A DNA stretch of 56,277 nt from Novosphingobium endophyticum (GCF_014640675.1 NZ_BMHK01000022.1:1-56277), one strand, 5' to 3'. Shown: positions 8,277 to 16,925, numbered from the stretch's first letter. Made by a program: numbers and translations. The notes: generated from the sequence alone by a model not told the origin.

Positions 8277-8722
8277 TACCGCTTTGTCCGCCTTTGACTT
8301 CTTTATGATGTGGTGCACGCCATGACCTGCGCCAGCCCCTCGCCCAGTCGAATTACCTGTCAACGGTCGAACTCCCCTTGTCCGCATCCGGCCCCCCGAG
8401 ACTTGCGGAACAATCCGTTTTCCACACGATTCCGGCGTAAACGAGTCCTCTGCTGCAAACCGGTGTTTGCAGCAGGTATCTCGCCTGCTAATCGATGTTC
8501 CCCGGCCCGTTCCGCAACGGCCGACGCCTTTCTAAAGACGCCTTGGCCGGACAGGCAAGACGCGGCCAACCAAATAAATAAAATAATGTCGGTTGACTCA
8601 CGCAACTCCGCCGAAATTTTACGGGGGAAAATTTCCGCCTTAAAAATCAGTCAGTTGCAGAAGTTGATATACCGAATCGCAGGTATTCCGCGCTTTGTGG
8701 ACGGCCATGCTGCGGTGCGGCA
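8277..8722. other. dnaA upstream region with one DnaA box
   Basis: A non-coding stretch that should hold the dnaA promoter. TTTTCCACA at 8418-8426 matches the DnaA-box consensus TTWTNCACA exactly and could serve in autoregulation. An AT-rich tract lies near 8572-8590. I saw only one box, not the cluster expected of an origin, so this is not called oriC. Confidence 0.5.
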
Positions 8723-8723
8723 T

Positions 8724-8772
8724 GAAACAGGAACGGGGCCGGAGATCGACTCTCCGGCCCCGTTCCTGTTTC
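8724..8772. terminator. Very long perfect hairpin between rpsT and dnaA
   Basis: A perfect 22-bp stem, GAAACAGGAACGGGGCC... (8724-8745) pairing with 8751-8772, with a 5-nt loop. It lies 52 nt beyond the rpsT stop. The outer arm gives only a short T stretch (TTTC), but the stability suggests efficient termination, and it should insulate dnaA from rpsT transcription. Confidence 0.8.
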
Positions 8773-8824
8773 GTCCTTATGACAGTGCGCGCGAATCGAT
8801 TCTCGCGCCCTGCGATTCGGAAGT

Positions 8825-9085
8825 TCAGAGGGAGGCGACGCGCTTCGAAAGGCGCGACATCTTGCGCGCGGCAGTGTTCTTGTGGAGCACACCGCGGGCA
8901 ACGCCGCGCGCCAGCTCGGGCTGAGCGGCCTTGAGCGCATCGGCTGCGGCAGTCTTGTCCCCACCGGCGATGGCCGATTCCACCTTCTTCACGAAAGTGC
9001 GGATGCGGCTCATGCGGGTGATGTTGATCTCGGCGCGGCGTTCGTTGCGGCGGATGCGCTTGCGGGCTTGCGGCGTGTTGGCCAT
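8825..9085 (-). CDS. rpsT: 30S ribosomal protein S20
   Basis: Binds 16S rRNA in the small subunit. The 86-residue basic protein begins [17 protein letters not shown] and has the alpha-helical composition typical of S20 ([15 protein letters not shown] at the end). The start is at ATG 9085. Upstream in-frame codons give non-conserved residues. The gene sits between mutM and the large hairpin ahead of dnaA, a common alphaproteobacterial order. Confidence 0.95.
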   Translation of the reverse strand: MANTPQARKRIRRNERRAEINITRMSRIRTFVKKVESAIAGGDKTAAADALKAAQPELARGVARGVLHKNTAARKMSRLSKRVASL

Positions 9086-9220
9086 GTCGTTCCTCTGTCT
9101 GGCCGCCTCGCGGCCCAATTGCCTGTCGAATCTCGTGAATGGCGAGCGGACTCGCCGGAAAGCGCGGCCCTTAGCGGCAGGCGGGCCTTGCGTCAAGGTG
9201 GCTGACCGGCTCGAAACCGC

Positions 9221-10033
9221 CTATTTCTGGCATTTTCGACACCAGAACGTGCTGCGCCCGCCCTGGGCCATGCGCAACACCGGGGCGCCACATCCGCAAG
9301 GCTGGCCTTCGCGGCCATAGACCTGCCAGGCGGCGGCGAAGTAGCCGAGTTCGCCCGAGGGCTGGGCATAGTCGCGGATAGTGGAGCCGCCCGCCGCGAT
9401 CGATTCGGTGAGAACCGCGCGGATCGCCGGGACCAGACGGCCGAGCGCGGACAGGGCGACGCGGCCCGCCGGCTTGTCGGGGCGGATGCCCGAACGGAAC
9501 AGGGCTTCGCACACATATATGTTGCCGAGCCCGGCCACGATCCGCTGGTCGAGCAGAAGCTGCTTGATCGGCGCCGTGCGGCCGGAGAAGGCGGCGCGCA
9601 AGTGCCGCGGCGTCAGTCCGTCTCCCAGGGGCTCGGGGCCCATGCCGGCGAAGGGACCCCATGCCGTCAGCCCTTCGGTCGACACCAGATCGACCGAGCC
9701 AAAGCGCCGTGCGTCGTTGAGGGCGAGGACATGGCCGCTTCCCGTCTCGATCACGAGATGGTCGTGCCGGTCGGGGCTTTCCGGCTCGATCCGCCAGCGG
9801 CCCGACATGCCAAGGTGGAAGACCATGGTCTGCCCCCGGTCGGCGTGGATGAGGCCGTACTTGGCCCGTCGTCCGAGCGAAACGACCAGCGCGCCAGTCA
9901 GCGCCTGGACCAGATCGGGCGGGAAGGGGCGCCTGAGATCCGGCCGGTTGACCGCGATGCGCGCGATGCGCTCGCCTTCGAGATAGCGCGCCAGGCCGCG
10001 CACGGTGGTTTCGACTTCGGGAAGCTCGGGCAT
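9221..10033 (-). CDS. mutM: Formamidopyrimidine-DNA glycosylase
   Basis: Excises 8-oxoguanine and formamidopyrimidines, with AP lyase activity through the N-terminal proline. The mature protein begins PELPEVETTVRGL, the invariant catalytic start, so ATG 10033 is used although the frame extends seven codons further. The 270-residue protein ends with a zinc-finger motif (CGCGAPVLR ... FWCRKCQK). In many alphaproteobacteria mutM is adjacent to and divergent from ubiE. Here a three-gene pseudopilin block separates them. Confidence 0.95.
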   Translation of the reverse strand: MPELPEVETTVRGLARYLEGERIARIAVNRPDLRRPFPPDLVQALTGALVVSLGRRAKYGLIHADRGQTMVFHLGMSGRWRIEPESPDRHDHLVIETGSGHVLALNDARRFGSVDLVSTEGLTAWGPFAGMGPEPLGDGLTPRHLRAAFSGRTAPIKQLLLDQRIVAGLGNIYVCEALFRSGIRPDKPAGRVALSALGRLVPAIRAVLTESIAAGGSTIRDYAQPSGELGYFAAAWQVYGREGQPCGCGAPVLRMAQGGRSTFWCRKCQK

Positions 10034-10114
10034 TTGCGGGTGCGTTAGCGGCAATAGCGCGGGGTGTCATCAGATCCTCCCCGTTGCGAGGAACGGGCAG
10101 GGCCATGGCAGCGC

Positions 10115-10528
10115 TCACCCTCCCTGTGCCGGCATGCAGCCCGACACCGTCAGTTCCGACGGAAAGCCCGGAAACAGGCCGCCCAGCGGGGCCTCGTAGG
10201 GCAAGGTCAATGCGACGCGGGACATGCCGCTCAGTCCGTTGCATGTCGCGGTGCTCGCGATAGAGACGTCCGATGTGGCAAGGCCGATCCGCGAGCCGGC
10301 AAGGCGGTCGATCACGTATTGCCTGACCTGTTCGTCGGTGGCGCATCGCGTGTCGCCGATGGCGACGCACCGCGCCGTGGCATAGGCGGCCTCCTGCAGG
10401 GCCTGCCAGGTCCACATCATGCGGCCTGTCTCGATGATCCCGAATATGAAGAGCAGCAGCACCGGCGCGATGATGGCGAACTCCACCGCCGTCACGCCCC
10501 GCCGCTCGCGCAGAAGCCGGCGCGGCAT
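10115..10528 (-). CDS. TadE-like pseudopilin (second of pair)
   Basis: A 137-residue protein with the TadE N-terminal signature: a basic leader (RRLLRERRGVTAVEFA) with Glu at the +5-type position, a transmembrane helix (about residues 14-32), and an amphipathic helix containing the WQALQEAAYATARC motif. The extracytoplasmic tail has four cysteines. Proteins of this family are minor pseudopilins of the Flp/Tad pilus. The ATG overlaps the stop of the preceding gene (TGATG). It is the last gene of a three-gene overlapping unit, and no Tad ATPase, platform or secretin gene lies nearby. Confidence 0.82.
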   Translation of the reverse strand: MPRRLLRERRGVTAVEFAIIAPVLLLFIFGIIETGRMMWTWQALQEAAYATARCVAIGDTRCATDEQVRQYVIDRLAGSRIGLATSDVSIASTATCNGLSGMSRVALTLPYEAPLGGLFPGFPSELTVSGCMPAQGG

Positions 10529-11034
10529 CACAGGCGGACCGTCGTGGTCGCGGTCATCACTCTTCCCTCCAGCCAAGGATTGGGCATGACGACATGGCGA
10601 TAGGTGGCCCGCGCGGAAATGGTCAGGAACTTGCCCGAAAGCGCGCCCGACGGACAGGAGGTGCCACACGAATGCGCCGCCGAGAAGCTGCCGTCGCTCA
10701 GCGATATGCAGCCGCATTGCGCCAGGCCGGCATCGCAGACGGTATTGCCGTTGCACGTCACGGTCACTTCGGGAGTGATCCCCGGAATGTCGGCCATTGC
10801 GGTCACATAGCGGGCGATCTGATCGGTGTCGGGAGCTTCGCGGCTGTTGAAGCCCGCAAGCGACGCGGCGCTGACGGCGCGTCCCAGGCGCGCCTTGTAC
10901 AAGGAGAACATCGCGAAGTCGGCGCTGACCAGGAGGACGACGAAGATCACGCTGGCCCACAGCGCGAACTCGATGATGGCGACGCCCCGGCGATCGTCGC
11001 GAAGGGAAAGAATCGTGTCTTTCGTCATGGTCAT
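10528..11034 (-). CDS. TadE/TadF-like pseudopilin
   Basis: A 168-residue protein. It has a short charged leader, LRDDRRGVAIIEFALWAS with the conserved Glu, and a membrane helix followed by a pseudopilin stalk. The tail contains several cysteines (TCNGNTVCDAGLAQCGC), so disulfides outside the membrane are likely. I chose the ATG at 11034 because it overlaps the upstream stop as ATGA. The frame also contains an ATG at 11028. It presumably assembles with its two neighbours. Confidence 0.82.
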   Translation of the reverse strand: MTMTKDTILSLRDDRRGVAIIEFALWASVIFVVLLVSADFAMFSLYKARLGRAVSAASLAGFNSREAPDTDQIARYVTAMADIPGITPEVTVTCNGNTVCDAGLAQCGCISLSDGSFSAAHSCGTSCPSGALSGKFLTISARATYRHVVMPNPWLEGRVMTATTTVRL

Positions 11035-13088
11035 CGTACCAGTGAAATCGATGTGGAAGCGCCGCCGCTCCCGTCGGAAAGCGCGGAACATGCGGATGTC
11101 GCGGCGCCGGCCCCGTCATGGACGTAGACCGTCTGCGCAACGAGGCTCCAGCACTTGCCTCCGCCGCTGAGCGTACCGCCGTAGCGGACCTCCAGGGCCG
11201 AATTGGGAACGTAGATGATGCCGGACAGCACGCTGCCGCCGGCGCCTTCGATGACCGTGTCCCGGCTGTCGGTGGTGACGATCAGCATCTCCTTGAGCGC
11301 GCCGGTGGAACTGGTCGTCGCGGCGGTGAGGTTGAGCGCGGCCGCGCCGCTGATCGTCACGTGTCCCGCCAGGATGAAGCTGACATCCGTGCCGGTCATG
11401 CTGCCGGCGGTCGCGTTGGTCAGGCCTCCGTTGATGTAGTAGGCCCCCGCGCCGAACGTGGTATTGTTGCCGAGTACGAGATCGCCGTTGATGTAGTGGC
11501 TTGCCGTCGCCCCGAAAGTGACGGTGCCCGACGCCTTGATGCCGCCGTTTGCGCTGAAGGGGCCGGATCCGAACGCCAGGCTGGAAGACCCGCCGACCTG
11601 GATGGCCAGACCGTCGCCCGAGACGTCCTTGACGATGGCGAAAGCGCCATCGCCGAAGCGCACGGTGGAACTGTCGCCCACGGTCAGCTTGCCGTTCACG
11701 TCGGTATCGCCGTCGCCTACCGTCAGCGCGGTTGAGCCCGCGGTCTCGATCGGGCCGAAGTAATGACGGCCATTGCCGACGGTCGTCCTGGCGCTGCCCT
11801 GCACGGTCGTGCGGCCGGCCACGGCAAGGTCGCCGTCGCCGGAGATGAAGTAGTTCGATACCGTCAGGTTCCCGGCGATGTTGACGGTGGCTGAGCCGCC
11901 GTCGCCCAGTGAGAAGCCGGCGCCGGTGCTCACATTGCCGGCGACGTTGAGTTCGGCACTGCCTCCGATTTTCAGGCCGTCTCCCCACCCGCCGAACGCG
12001 GCGTTTCCACCGACATTGACGATGCCGTTGCCGGTTATCGTGAGACCGGCGACGTTCTCCACGTTCTTGCCGACATTGACGACACCGTCGCCGCGAATCG
12101 TGATGCTCGGCCAGACCATGGTGATGGACTTGTTGACATTGATCGTCGTCGGGCCGTCGAACGCGATCTTCTCGCCGACCGAAAGATCGTCGAATTCGTA
12201 GGTTCCGGCGGGGAAGACCCAGGTGTCCCCTTCCAGCGTGGCGCCGATCGAGGTTCCGCCGTTCTTGTAGAAATAGCCGTTTGCCGGCCACCATGTCCGC
12301 TCGAACCGCGCATTGCTGCATGATGCGGAAACGGTCGGTACAGGGGCGATGTGGGGAAGCTGGACCGCGGTATACGTCCCAGTGGTGGATAGCGCTGTAG
12401 CAATGGCTGCGTTGCCCGCGAGCGGATCGCTCACGACATCGGCGCCTTCGCCCATCAGCGAGGCCGTGATCGCGCTTTCGTTGGGCGGTCTGGATATGGT
12501 TCCGTGGGCGCTGATGCTGTTGGAGGAGATCGACGAACTGCCCGACGCGTAAACGTTGGCGTTGGTGTGGATCGCGCAGTCCGCCGCGTCGATGCCGGAG
12601 CCGCGCGCGGCCTCGACGCCGTTCAGGGAACCCTGTGCCAGCGCTATGATGCAGGGTGCGGTCTCGCCGGGCAGCTTGGCATAGGCGGCGGCCCTGATGG
12701 TGAAGCTGCTGCCCAGGTTGAACATGCGGCTGAAGAAGTAGGGCTGCTGCGTGGTGACGACGGCCTTGATCGCCTGGGCGCCGCTGCCGTCGGGAGAATC
12801 GACCAGGGCCGGGGCGACCGCATCGGCGGAAAGCCCGGCCGCAGCCACGGCTTCCCTGGCCGCGCCTTCCCATTCCGCATTCTTCTCGTTGACCAGATAT
12901 GCTTGCGCGGCGGAGAGCGCCGCGGTGTCGGCGATGGCCTGATTGCGGATGTGGACGGCATAGCCGTTCCCCACTTCGACCGCGAGGCTGACGAAACCGA
13001 TAATGCAGGGCAGCGACAGCGCGCTCAGGACCGAGACGGCACCGCGCCGGTCTTTCCACCCCGTGTTTACTGGCGAATATCCGCTCAT
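11031..13088 (-). CDS. TadG-like protein with long Gly/Asn-rich repeat domain
   Basis: A 685-residue protein. The first 60 residues are TadG-like: RRGAVSVLSALSLPC, a membrane helix, then an amphipathic NQAIADTAALSAAQ segment. Residues about 125-200 resemble the cysteine-bounded region of TadG relatives (APCIIALAQ ... DCAIHTNANVYASG). From about 270 to 620 comes a long chain of degenerate short repeats rich in G, N, V, T and S (for example GNGIVNVGGNAAFGG, VAGNVSTGAGF and TVGDGDTDVNGKLTVGD), which I read as a probable beta-solenoid. The C-terminal part (SGIIYVPNSALEVRYGGTLSG) recalls other TadG-related proteins. It is much longer than an ordinary TadG and has no recognisable von Willebrand domain. 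An AT-rich region upstream of 13088 probably holds the promoter of the three-gene unit. Confidence 0.78.
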   Translation of the reverse strand: MSGYSPVNTGWKDRRGAVSVLSALSLPCIIGFVSLAVEVGNGYAVHIRNQAIADTAALSAAQAYLVNEKNAEWEGAAREAVAAAGLSADAVAPALVDSPDGSGAQAIKAVVTTQQPYFFSRMFNLGSSFTIRAAAYAKLPGETAPCIIALAQGSLNGVEAARGSGIDAADCAIHTNANVYASGSSSISSNSISAHGTISRPPNESAITASLMGEGADVVSDPLAGNAAIATALSTTGTYTAVQLPHIAPVPTVSASCSNARFERTWWPANGYFYKNGGTSIGATLEGDTWVFPAGTYEFDDLSVGEKIAFDGPTTINVNKSITMVWPSITIRGDGVVNVGKNVENVAGLTITGNGIVNVGGNAAFGGWGDGLKIGGSAELNVAGNVSTGAGFSLGDGGSATVNIAGNLTVSNYFISGDGDLAVAGRTTVQGSARTTVGNGRHYFGPIETAGSTALTVGDGDTDVNGKLTVGDSSTVRFGDGAFAIVKDVSGDGLAIQVGGSSSLAFGSGPFSANGGIKASGTVTFGATASHYINGDLVLGNNTTFGAGAYYINGGLTNATAGSMTGTDVSFILAGHVTISGAAALNLTAATTSSTGALKEMLIVTTDSRDTVIEGAGGSVLSGIIYVPNSALEVRYGGTLSGGGKCWSLVAQTVYVHDGAGAATSACSALSDGSGGASTSISLVR

Positions 13089-13285
13089 GATGCTGATTTG
13101 CGCGACCCTTGACTGATTGAGATAAGGGATCACCACAAAAATAAAAAAATTTCGTTACTTAAAAACTCCGGGGAGCCCGCTCGGTTGATCACGATGACCC
13201 CGATATCGACCCTGGACCGGAGAAGCCGCCGCTTCCCGCCTCAGGCCCCTTTGCTAGCCGGGCAAACCGGCCTAAAGCCCCGCCC

Positions 13286-14017
13286 ATGAACGAAACCGTT
13301 TCCTTCGGCTACGAAGAGGTCGCCCCCGAGGAGAAGGAGGGCCGCGTCGGCGCGGTCTTCTCCAGCGTCGCGCGCAAGTACGACGTGATGAACGATGCCA
13401 TGTCGGCAGGCATGCACCGCGTGTGGAAGGACAAGTTCGTCCGCCGGGTGAAGCCGCGCGCGGGTGAGCAGATCCTCGACATGGCGGGCGGCACGGGCGA
13501 CATCGCGTTCCGAATGGAAAAGTCGGGCGCGCGGATCACCGTATCCGACATCAACCAGGACATGCTCGACGTCGGGATCGAACGCGCCATGGAGCGCGGC
13601 ATCGACAGCCTCGTCTGGTCACGCCAGAATGCCGAGGAGCTGACTTTCCCGGACCGCTTCTTCGATGCCTACACCATCGCCTTCGGCATCCGCAACGTGA
13701 CGCATGTCGACAAGGCGCTTGCCGAGGCATTCCGCGTACTGGGGTTCGGCGGGCGGTTCTTCTGCCTGGAATTCTCGACCACGCAGTGGCCGGGGTTCAA
13801 GGACATCTACGATGCCTATTCGCATCACCTCGTGCCCCGGATCGGCAAAGCGATCGCGGGGAACGCGGACTCCTATCGTTACCTCGTCGAATCGATCCGC
13901 CGCTTCCCGCCGATGCCCGAGTTCGAGCGCATGATCCGTGAGGCGGGGTTCAAGCATACCAGGGTCGAGCCGATCATGGGCGGGCTGGTGGCGATCCATT
14001 CGGGGTGGAAGGTGTGA
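13286..14017 (+). CDS. ubiE: Ubiquinone/menaquinone biosynthesis C-methyltransferase UbiE
   Basis: A SAM-dependent C-methylation step in ubiquinone synthesis. The 243-residue class I methyltransferase has family signatures YDVMNDAMSAGMHRVWK, the SAM loop DMAGGTGDIAF, and CLEFSTTQWPGFKDIYDAY, with GNADSYRYLVESIRRFP near the end. The length is normal. It is followed by a repeat-filled gap and then ubiB in the same direction, so the two probably belong to one transcription unit. Confidence 0.95.
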   Translation: MNETVSFGYEEVAPEEKEGRVGAVFSSVARKYDVMNDAMSAGMHRVWKDKFVRRVKPRAGEQILDMAGGTGDIAFRMEKSGARITVSDINQDMLDVGIERAMERGIDSLVWSRQNAEELTFPDRFFDAYTIAFGIRNVTHVDKALAEAFRVLGFGGRFFCLEFSTTQWPGFKDIYDAYSHHLVPRIGKAIAGNADSYRYLVESIRRFPPMPEFERMIREAGFKHTRVEPIMGGLVAIHSGWKV

Positions 14018-14044
14018 GAGCGACCTTCGCGCGAAGCAGCGAAG

Positions 14045-14180
14045 CCCCCTGTCTCCCCTCCCGCTGGCGGGAGGGGAGACAGGGGGAGGGAGTGTCCGCT
14101 CTCGATCTGGCGACCGGTTTACGCACGACAACATGCCCTCCCCCGGCCCCTCCCGCCAGCGAGAGGGGAGAAGGCTGTCT
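14045..14180. repeat. GC-rich palindromic repeat pair, family B (ubiE-ubiB gap)
   Basis: A perfect 20-bp inverted repeat with a 2-nt loop (14045-14064 with 14067-14086, core CTCCCGC-tg-GCGGGAG). About 50 bases later comes a related but decayed copy (CCCCTCCCGCCAGCGAGAGGGG, about 14147-14168). The same core recurs twice at 19045-19110. These structures could stop or attenuate transcription between ubiE and ubiB. Confidence 0.75.
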
Positions 14181-14207
14181 CGCGGCCTGGCGGCGCGAGG
14201 TTGTGCT

Positions 14208-15785
14208 TTGACCCATCCCGCCATCCACATCCTGCGCCTGCTCAAGTGGGGCCGCGTTCTGGCGCGCCACGGGGCGCTGCGGGGAATCGAAAGGGACCGC
14301 AATGCGCCCGCGCAGGTCAAGCGGCTGTGCCGTATCGCCCGCTTTGGCACGCGCCAGCCACGGGAACCGGATTACGCGGGCGCCTTTCAGGAAGTCGGTC
14401 CGGCGGCGATCAAGCTGGGGCAGGCGCTGGCGACCCGCCCCGATCTGGTCGGCGAAGGCCCCGCGCGCAACCTGCTGGCGTTGCAGGACAGCCTCCCGCC
14501 GGTCGACTTCGGACTGATCCGCGAGCGTATCGAGGAGAGTTTCGGCCGGCCGCTCGATGTCCTGTTCGCCTCCTTCGAGGAGGAGCCGGTCGGCGCGGCC
14601 TCGATCGCGCAAGTCCACCGCGCGGTGACGACCGACGGGCGGCAGGTCGCGGTAAAGGTCCTGCGCCCACGCATCCGTGAACGCTTTGCCCGCGATGTCG
14701 GCACTTACGAATGGGCCGCCGCGCATCTCGAGGCGCTGGGCGGAGAGGCGGCACGGCTTCGCCCGCGCGCGGTTATCGACAACCTCAAGCGCTGGACCGT
14801 GCGCGAGCTGGACTTGCGGCGCGAGGCGGCATCGGCTTCCGAACTCGCCGAATCGATGAAGGGGATCGAGGGCTATCGCATCCCCGACATCGACTGGGAT
14901 CGCACCAATGGCTCGGTACTGACGGTCGAATGGATCGACGGTGTCAGGATGAGCGATCTCGACGCCCTGCGCGCCGCCGGGCACGACATGCCGGCGCTGG
15001 CGCGCAAGCTGGTGCTGACGTTTCTGACGCAGGCGATCTCGGGCGGTTTCTTCCATGCCGACATGCACCAGGGAAACCTGTTCGTGCGCGCCGACGGCAC
15101 CATCGTTGCCATCGATTTCGGCATCATGGGCCGCATCAACCGCCAGGCGCGGCTGTGGCTGGCGGAAATCCTCTATGGCCTCACCACCGGCAATTACCGC
15201 CGCGTCGCCGAAATCCATTTCGAGGCGCAATACGTGCCCGCCTATCACACGATCGAGGAGTTCGCGACGGCCCTTCGCGCGGTGGGCGAGCCGATGCGCG
15301 GCAAGCCGGTGTCTGAGCTTTCGGTGGGACAGATGCTCGACGGGCTCTTCGCCATCACCCGCGATTTCGACATGCAGGTCCAGCCGCACCTCCTGCTGCT
15401 GCAGAAGACCATGGTCATGGTCGAGGGACTGGCGACCGCGCTCGATCCCGACATCAACATGTGGGATGTCTCCGGCCCCTTCGTGCAAAGCTGGATTCGC
15501 GACGAACTGGGCCCCGAGGCCAAGATCGCCGACCGCCTGCGCGAGGATCTGGGCGTGCTCGCGCGTCTGCCCGACCTCGTCCGCCGGATCGAGGAGAAAT
15601 TCCCGCCCAAGGGAGGCGCGCCCGAACAGGCGCCATTGCCCGAAGTCGACCTCATCTGGCGGCGAAGGGTAGCGCGGGAAGGTTCGGGTAAACCCGATAG
15701 TAACCATTGGGCGCGCTATGCTCTTGCCGCAATTGCTGGGGGCATTGCCGCATGGGCGGTCACGTACTGGAGCATTCTCGGCTAG
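14208..15785 (+). CDS. ubiB: UbiB-family atypical kinase/ATPase for ubiquinone synthesis
   Basis: A 525-residue member of the ABC1/ADCK family, needed for the hydroxylation steps of ubiquinone synthesis at the membrane. It has the invariant KxGQ-type motif (AIKLGQALATRPD, about residues 66-78), the catalytic-loop-like FHADMHQGNLF and the metal-binding IDFGIMGR. A C-terminal hydrophobic helix (YALAAIAGGIAAWAVTYW) anchors it. The start is a TTG at 14208 with GCGAGG 7 nt upstream. The frame continues upstream only through a palindromic repeat. The 3' end overlaps the next gene by 34 nt. Confidence 0.92.
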   Translation: MTHPAIHILRLLKWGRVLARHGALRGIERDRNAPAQVKRLCRIARFGTRQPREPDYAGAFQEVGPAAIKLGQALATRPDLVGEGPARNLLALQDSLPPVDFGLIRERIEESFGRPLDVLFASFEEEPVGAASIAQVHRAVTTDGRQVAVKVLRPRIRERFARDVGTYEWAAAHLEALGGEAARLRPRAVIDNLKRWTVRELDLRREAASASELAESMKGIEGYRIPDIDWDRTNGSVLTVEWIDGVRMSDLDALRAAGHDMPALARKLVLTFLTQAISGGFFHADMHQGNLFVRADGTIVAIDFGIMGRINRQARLWLAEILYGLTTGNYRRVAEIHFEAQYVPAYHTIEEFATALRAVGEPMRGKPVSELSVGQMLDGLFAITRDFDMQVQPHLLLLQKTMVMVEGLATALDPDINMWDVSGPFVQSWIRDELGPEAKIADRLREDLGVLARLPDLVRRIEEKFPPKGGAPEQAPLPEVDLIWRRRVAREGSGKPDSNHWARYALAAIAGGIAAWAVTYWSILG

Positions 15786-16888
15786 CTGGCCTGCCGCCGT
15801 TTGTCGCGCGCATCGCGCTCGCGGTGCTGGCACTGCTGCTGACGGCTTCAGCCCTCGTACCCGTCGGCAGGCCCGCCGGATCGGAAGGTTCCGTCGAAGC
15901 GCGGCAGGCCGCAGACGCGGTGGCCGCCGATTACGACGAGGACATCGCGCTCTATAAGGTCGCCATCGAGCGGATCCGGCAGGGTGAGAGCTACTACGAT
16001 TTCATCGTCTCCGAGCAGCGAGCCCGCCGCTATCCCGTAAACCCCGGCCTGGCCGTGCGGCTGCCGACGCTTGCTTATATTGACGCCTGGCTGGGCAGCT
16101 TCGGGCAGATGGCGGCCGCGATCGCGCTCATGCTGGGCGTGATTGCCGCGTGGTGGCGCAAGTTTCGCGAGGATCCCGCGCTTGGACGGCTGTCGGCAAG
16201 GGCGACGGCCATGGTCGCCGTAGCCGCCGCGCTTGGCCTCAATCGCCACTTCTTTCCCTTGCATGAACTTTGGGCGGGCATGCTGATCGCGCTGTCCTTC
16301 GGCCTGCACCGGATCGGGACGAGGGATCATGGCGGGCGCTGGATCGGCGCATTCCTCGCCGCCGCGCTGGCACTGGCGATCCGCGAGCATACGCTGCCCT
16401 TCGTCCTGCTCATGGCGGCGACCGCGCTTTATTATCGCAACTGGCGCGAGGGGGCGGCCTGGCTGGCGCTCGTCGTACTGTTCCTCGCCGGTCTTGCCTG
16501 GCACCTCGCCATCGTCGCCCAGGACGTTCTGCCGAGCGATCCGCATTCGGCGCCCTGGCTGGTGCTGCGCGGCCTGCCGGGCTGGCTCGCCAACGTCGTG
16601 CAGTCCAGCAACTTGCGCTGGCTGCCGCACTGGCTGGCGGGGCCGGCGGTGGTGCTGATGACGTTCGGCTGGCTGGGTTGGAATTCGCGCGCGGGAACTT
16701 TCGGCTTCCTGCTGAGCGCGGGTTATGGCGCGGCTTTCATGCTCGCCGGACGGTGGGACAACTTCTATTGGGGGGCGATGATCGCGCCGGCCATGTTCGC
16801 CGGCATCGTCTTTGCGCCGCGCGCGCTGGGTGCGCTTGTCGAAGCGGCAAGGCTTGCGGGCGGGGCGCGGTTAACCGCCGTAAAGTAA
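15752..16888 (+). CDS. Polytopic membrane protein, glycosyltransferase-like
   Basis: A 378-residue protein with about eight to nine hydrophobic segments. After the first helix comes a soluble loop with YYDFIVSEQRARRYPVNPGLAVRLPTLA written across it (about residues 85-112), a layout I associate with GT-C/GT87-like membrane glycosyltransferases that use polyprenyl-linked sugars. No residue-level catalytic claim is possible. The ATG at 15752 lies inside ubiB, so translation is probably coupled. It is followed 37 nt later by coaBC. Confidence 0.65.
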   Translation: MGGHVLEHSRLAGLPPFVARIALAVLALLLTASALVPVGRPAGSEGSVEARQAADAVAADYDEDIALYKVAIERIRQGESYYDFIVSEQRARRYPVNPGLAVRLPTLAYIDAWLGSFGQMAAAIALMLGVIAAWWRKFREDPALGRLSARATAMVAVAAALGLNRHFFPLHELWAGMLIALSFGLHRIGTRDHGGRWIGAFLAAALALAIREHTLPFVLLMAATALYYRNWREGAAWLALVVLFLAGLAWHLAIVAQDVLPSDPHSAPWLVLRGLPGWLANVVQSSNLRWLPHWLAGPAVVLMTFGWLGWNSRAGTFGFLLSAGYGAAFMLAGRWDNFYWGAMIAPAMFAGIVFAPRALGALVEAARLAGGARLTAVK

Positions 16889-16925
16889 TTGCGTGTTCGC
16901 CGATGCTGATGCACAAGCCCGGACG

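Noticed and set aside
6753..8297. A 514-codon plus-strand frame opposite dnaA
   Set aside because: It is exactly antisense to dnaA and has shadow composition; the DnaA motifs on the minus strand are unambiguous.
8277..8722. Origin of replication next to dnaA
   Set aside because: Only one exact DnaA box and one AT-rich patch were found. A functional oriC would need a cluster of boxes, and in alphaproteobacteria it need not be near dnaA.
11100..13000. A tandem-repeat or CRISPR-like array in the TadG-like gene
   Set aside because: The periodicity is in the protein (Gly/Asn-rich repeats), and the DNA has no identical direct repeats with regular spacers.
11116..13059. A 647-codon minus-strand frame inside the TadG-like gene
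   Set aside because: Same strand but another frame, with extreme Arg/His content. The TadG-like frame has a signal, a membrane helix and structured repeats.
13974..15833. A 619-codon minus-strand frame opposite ubiB
   Set aside because: Antisense shadow of a well-recognised ubiB, and it runs through a palindromic repeat.
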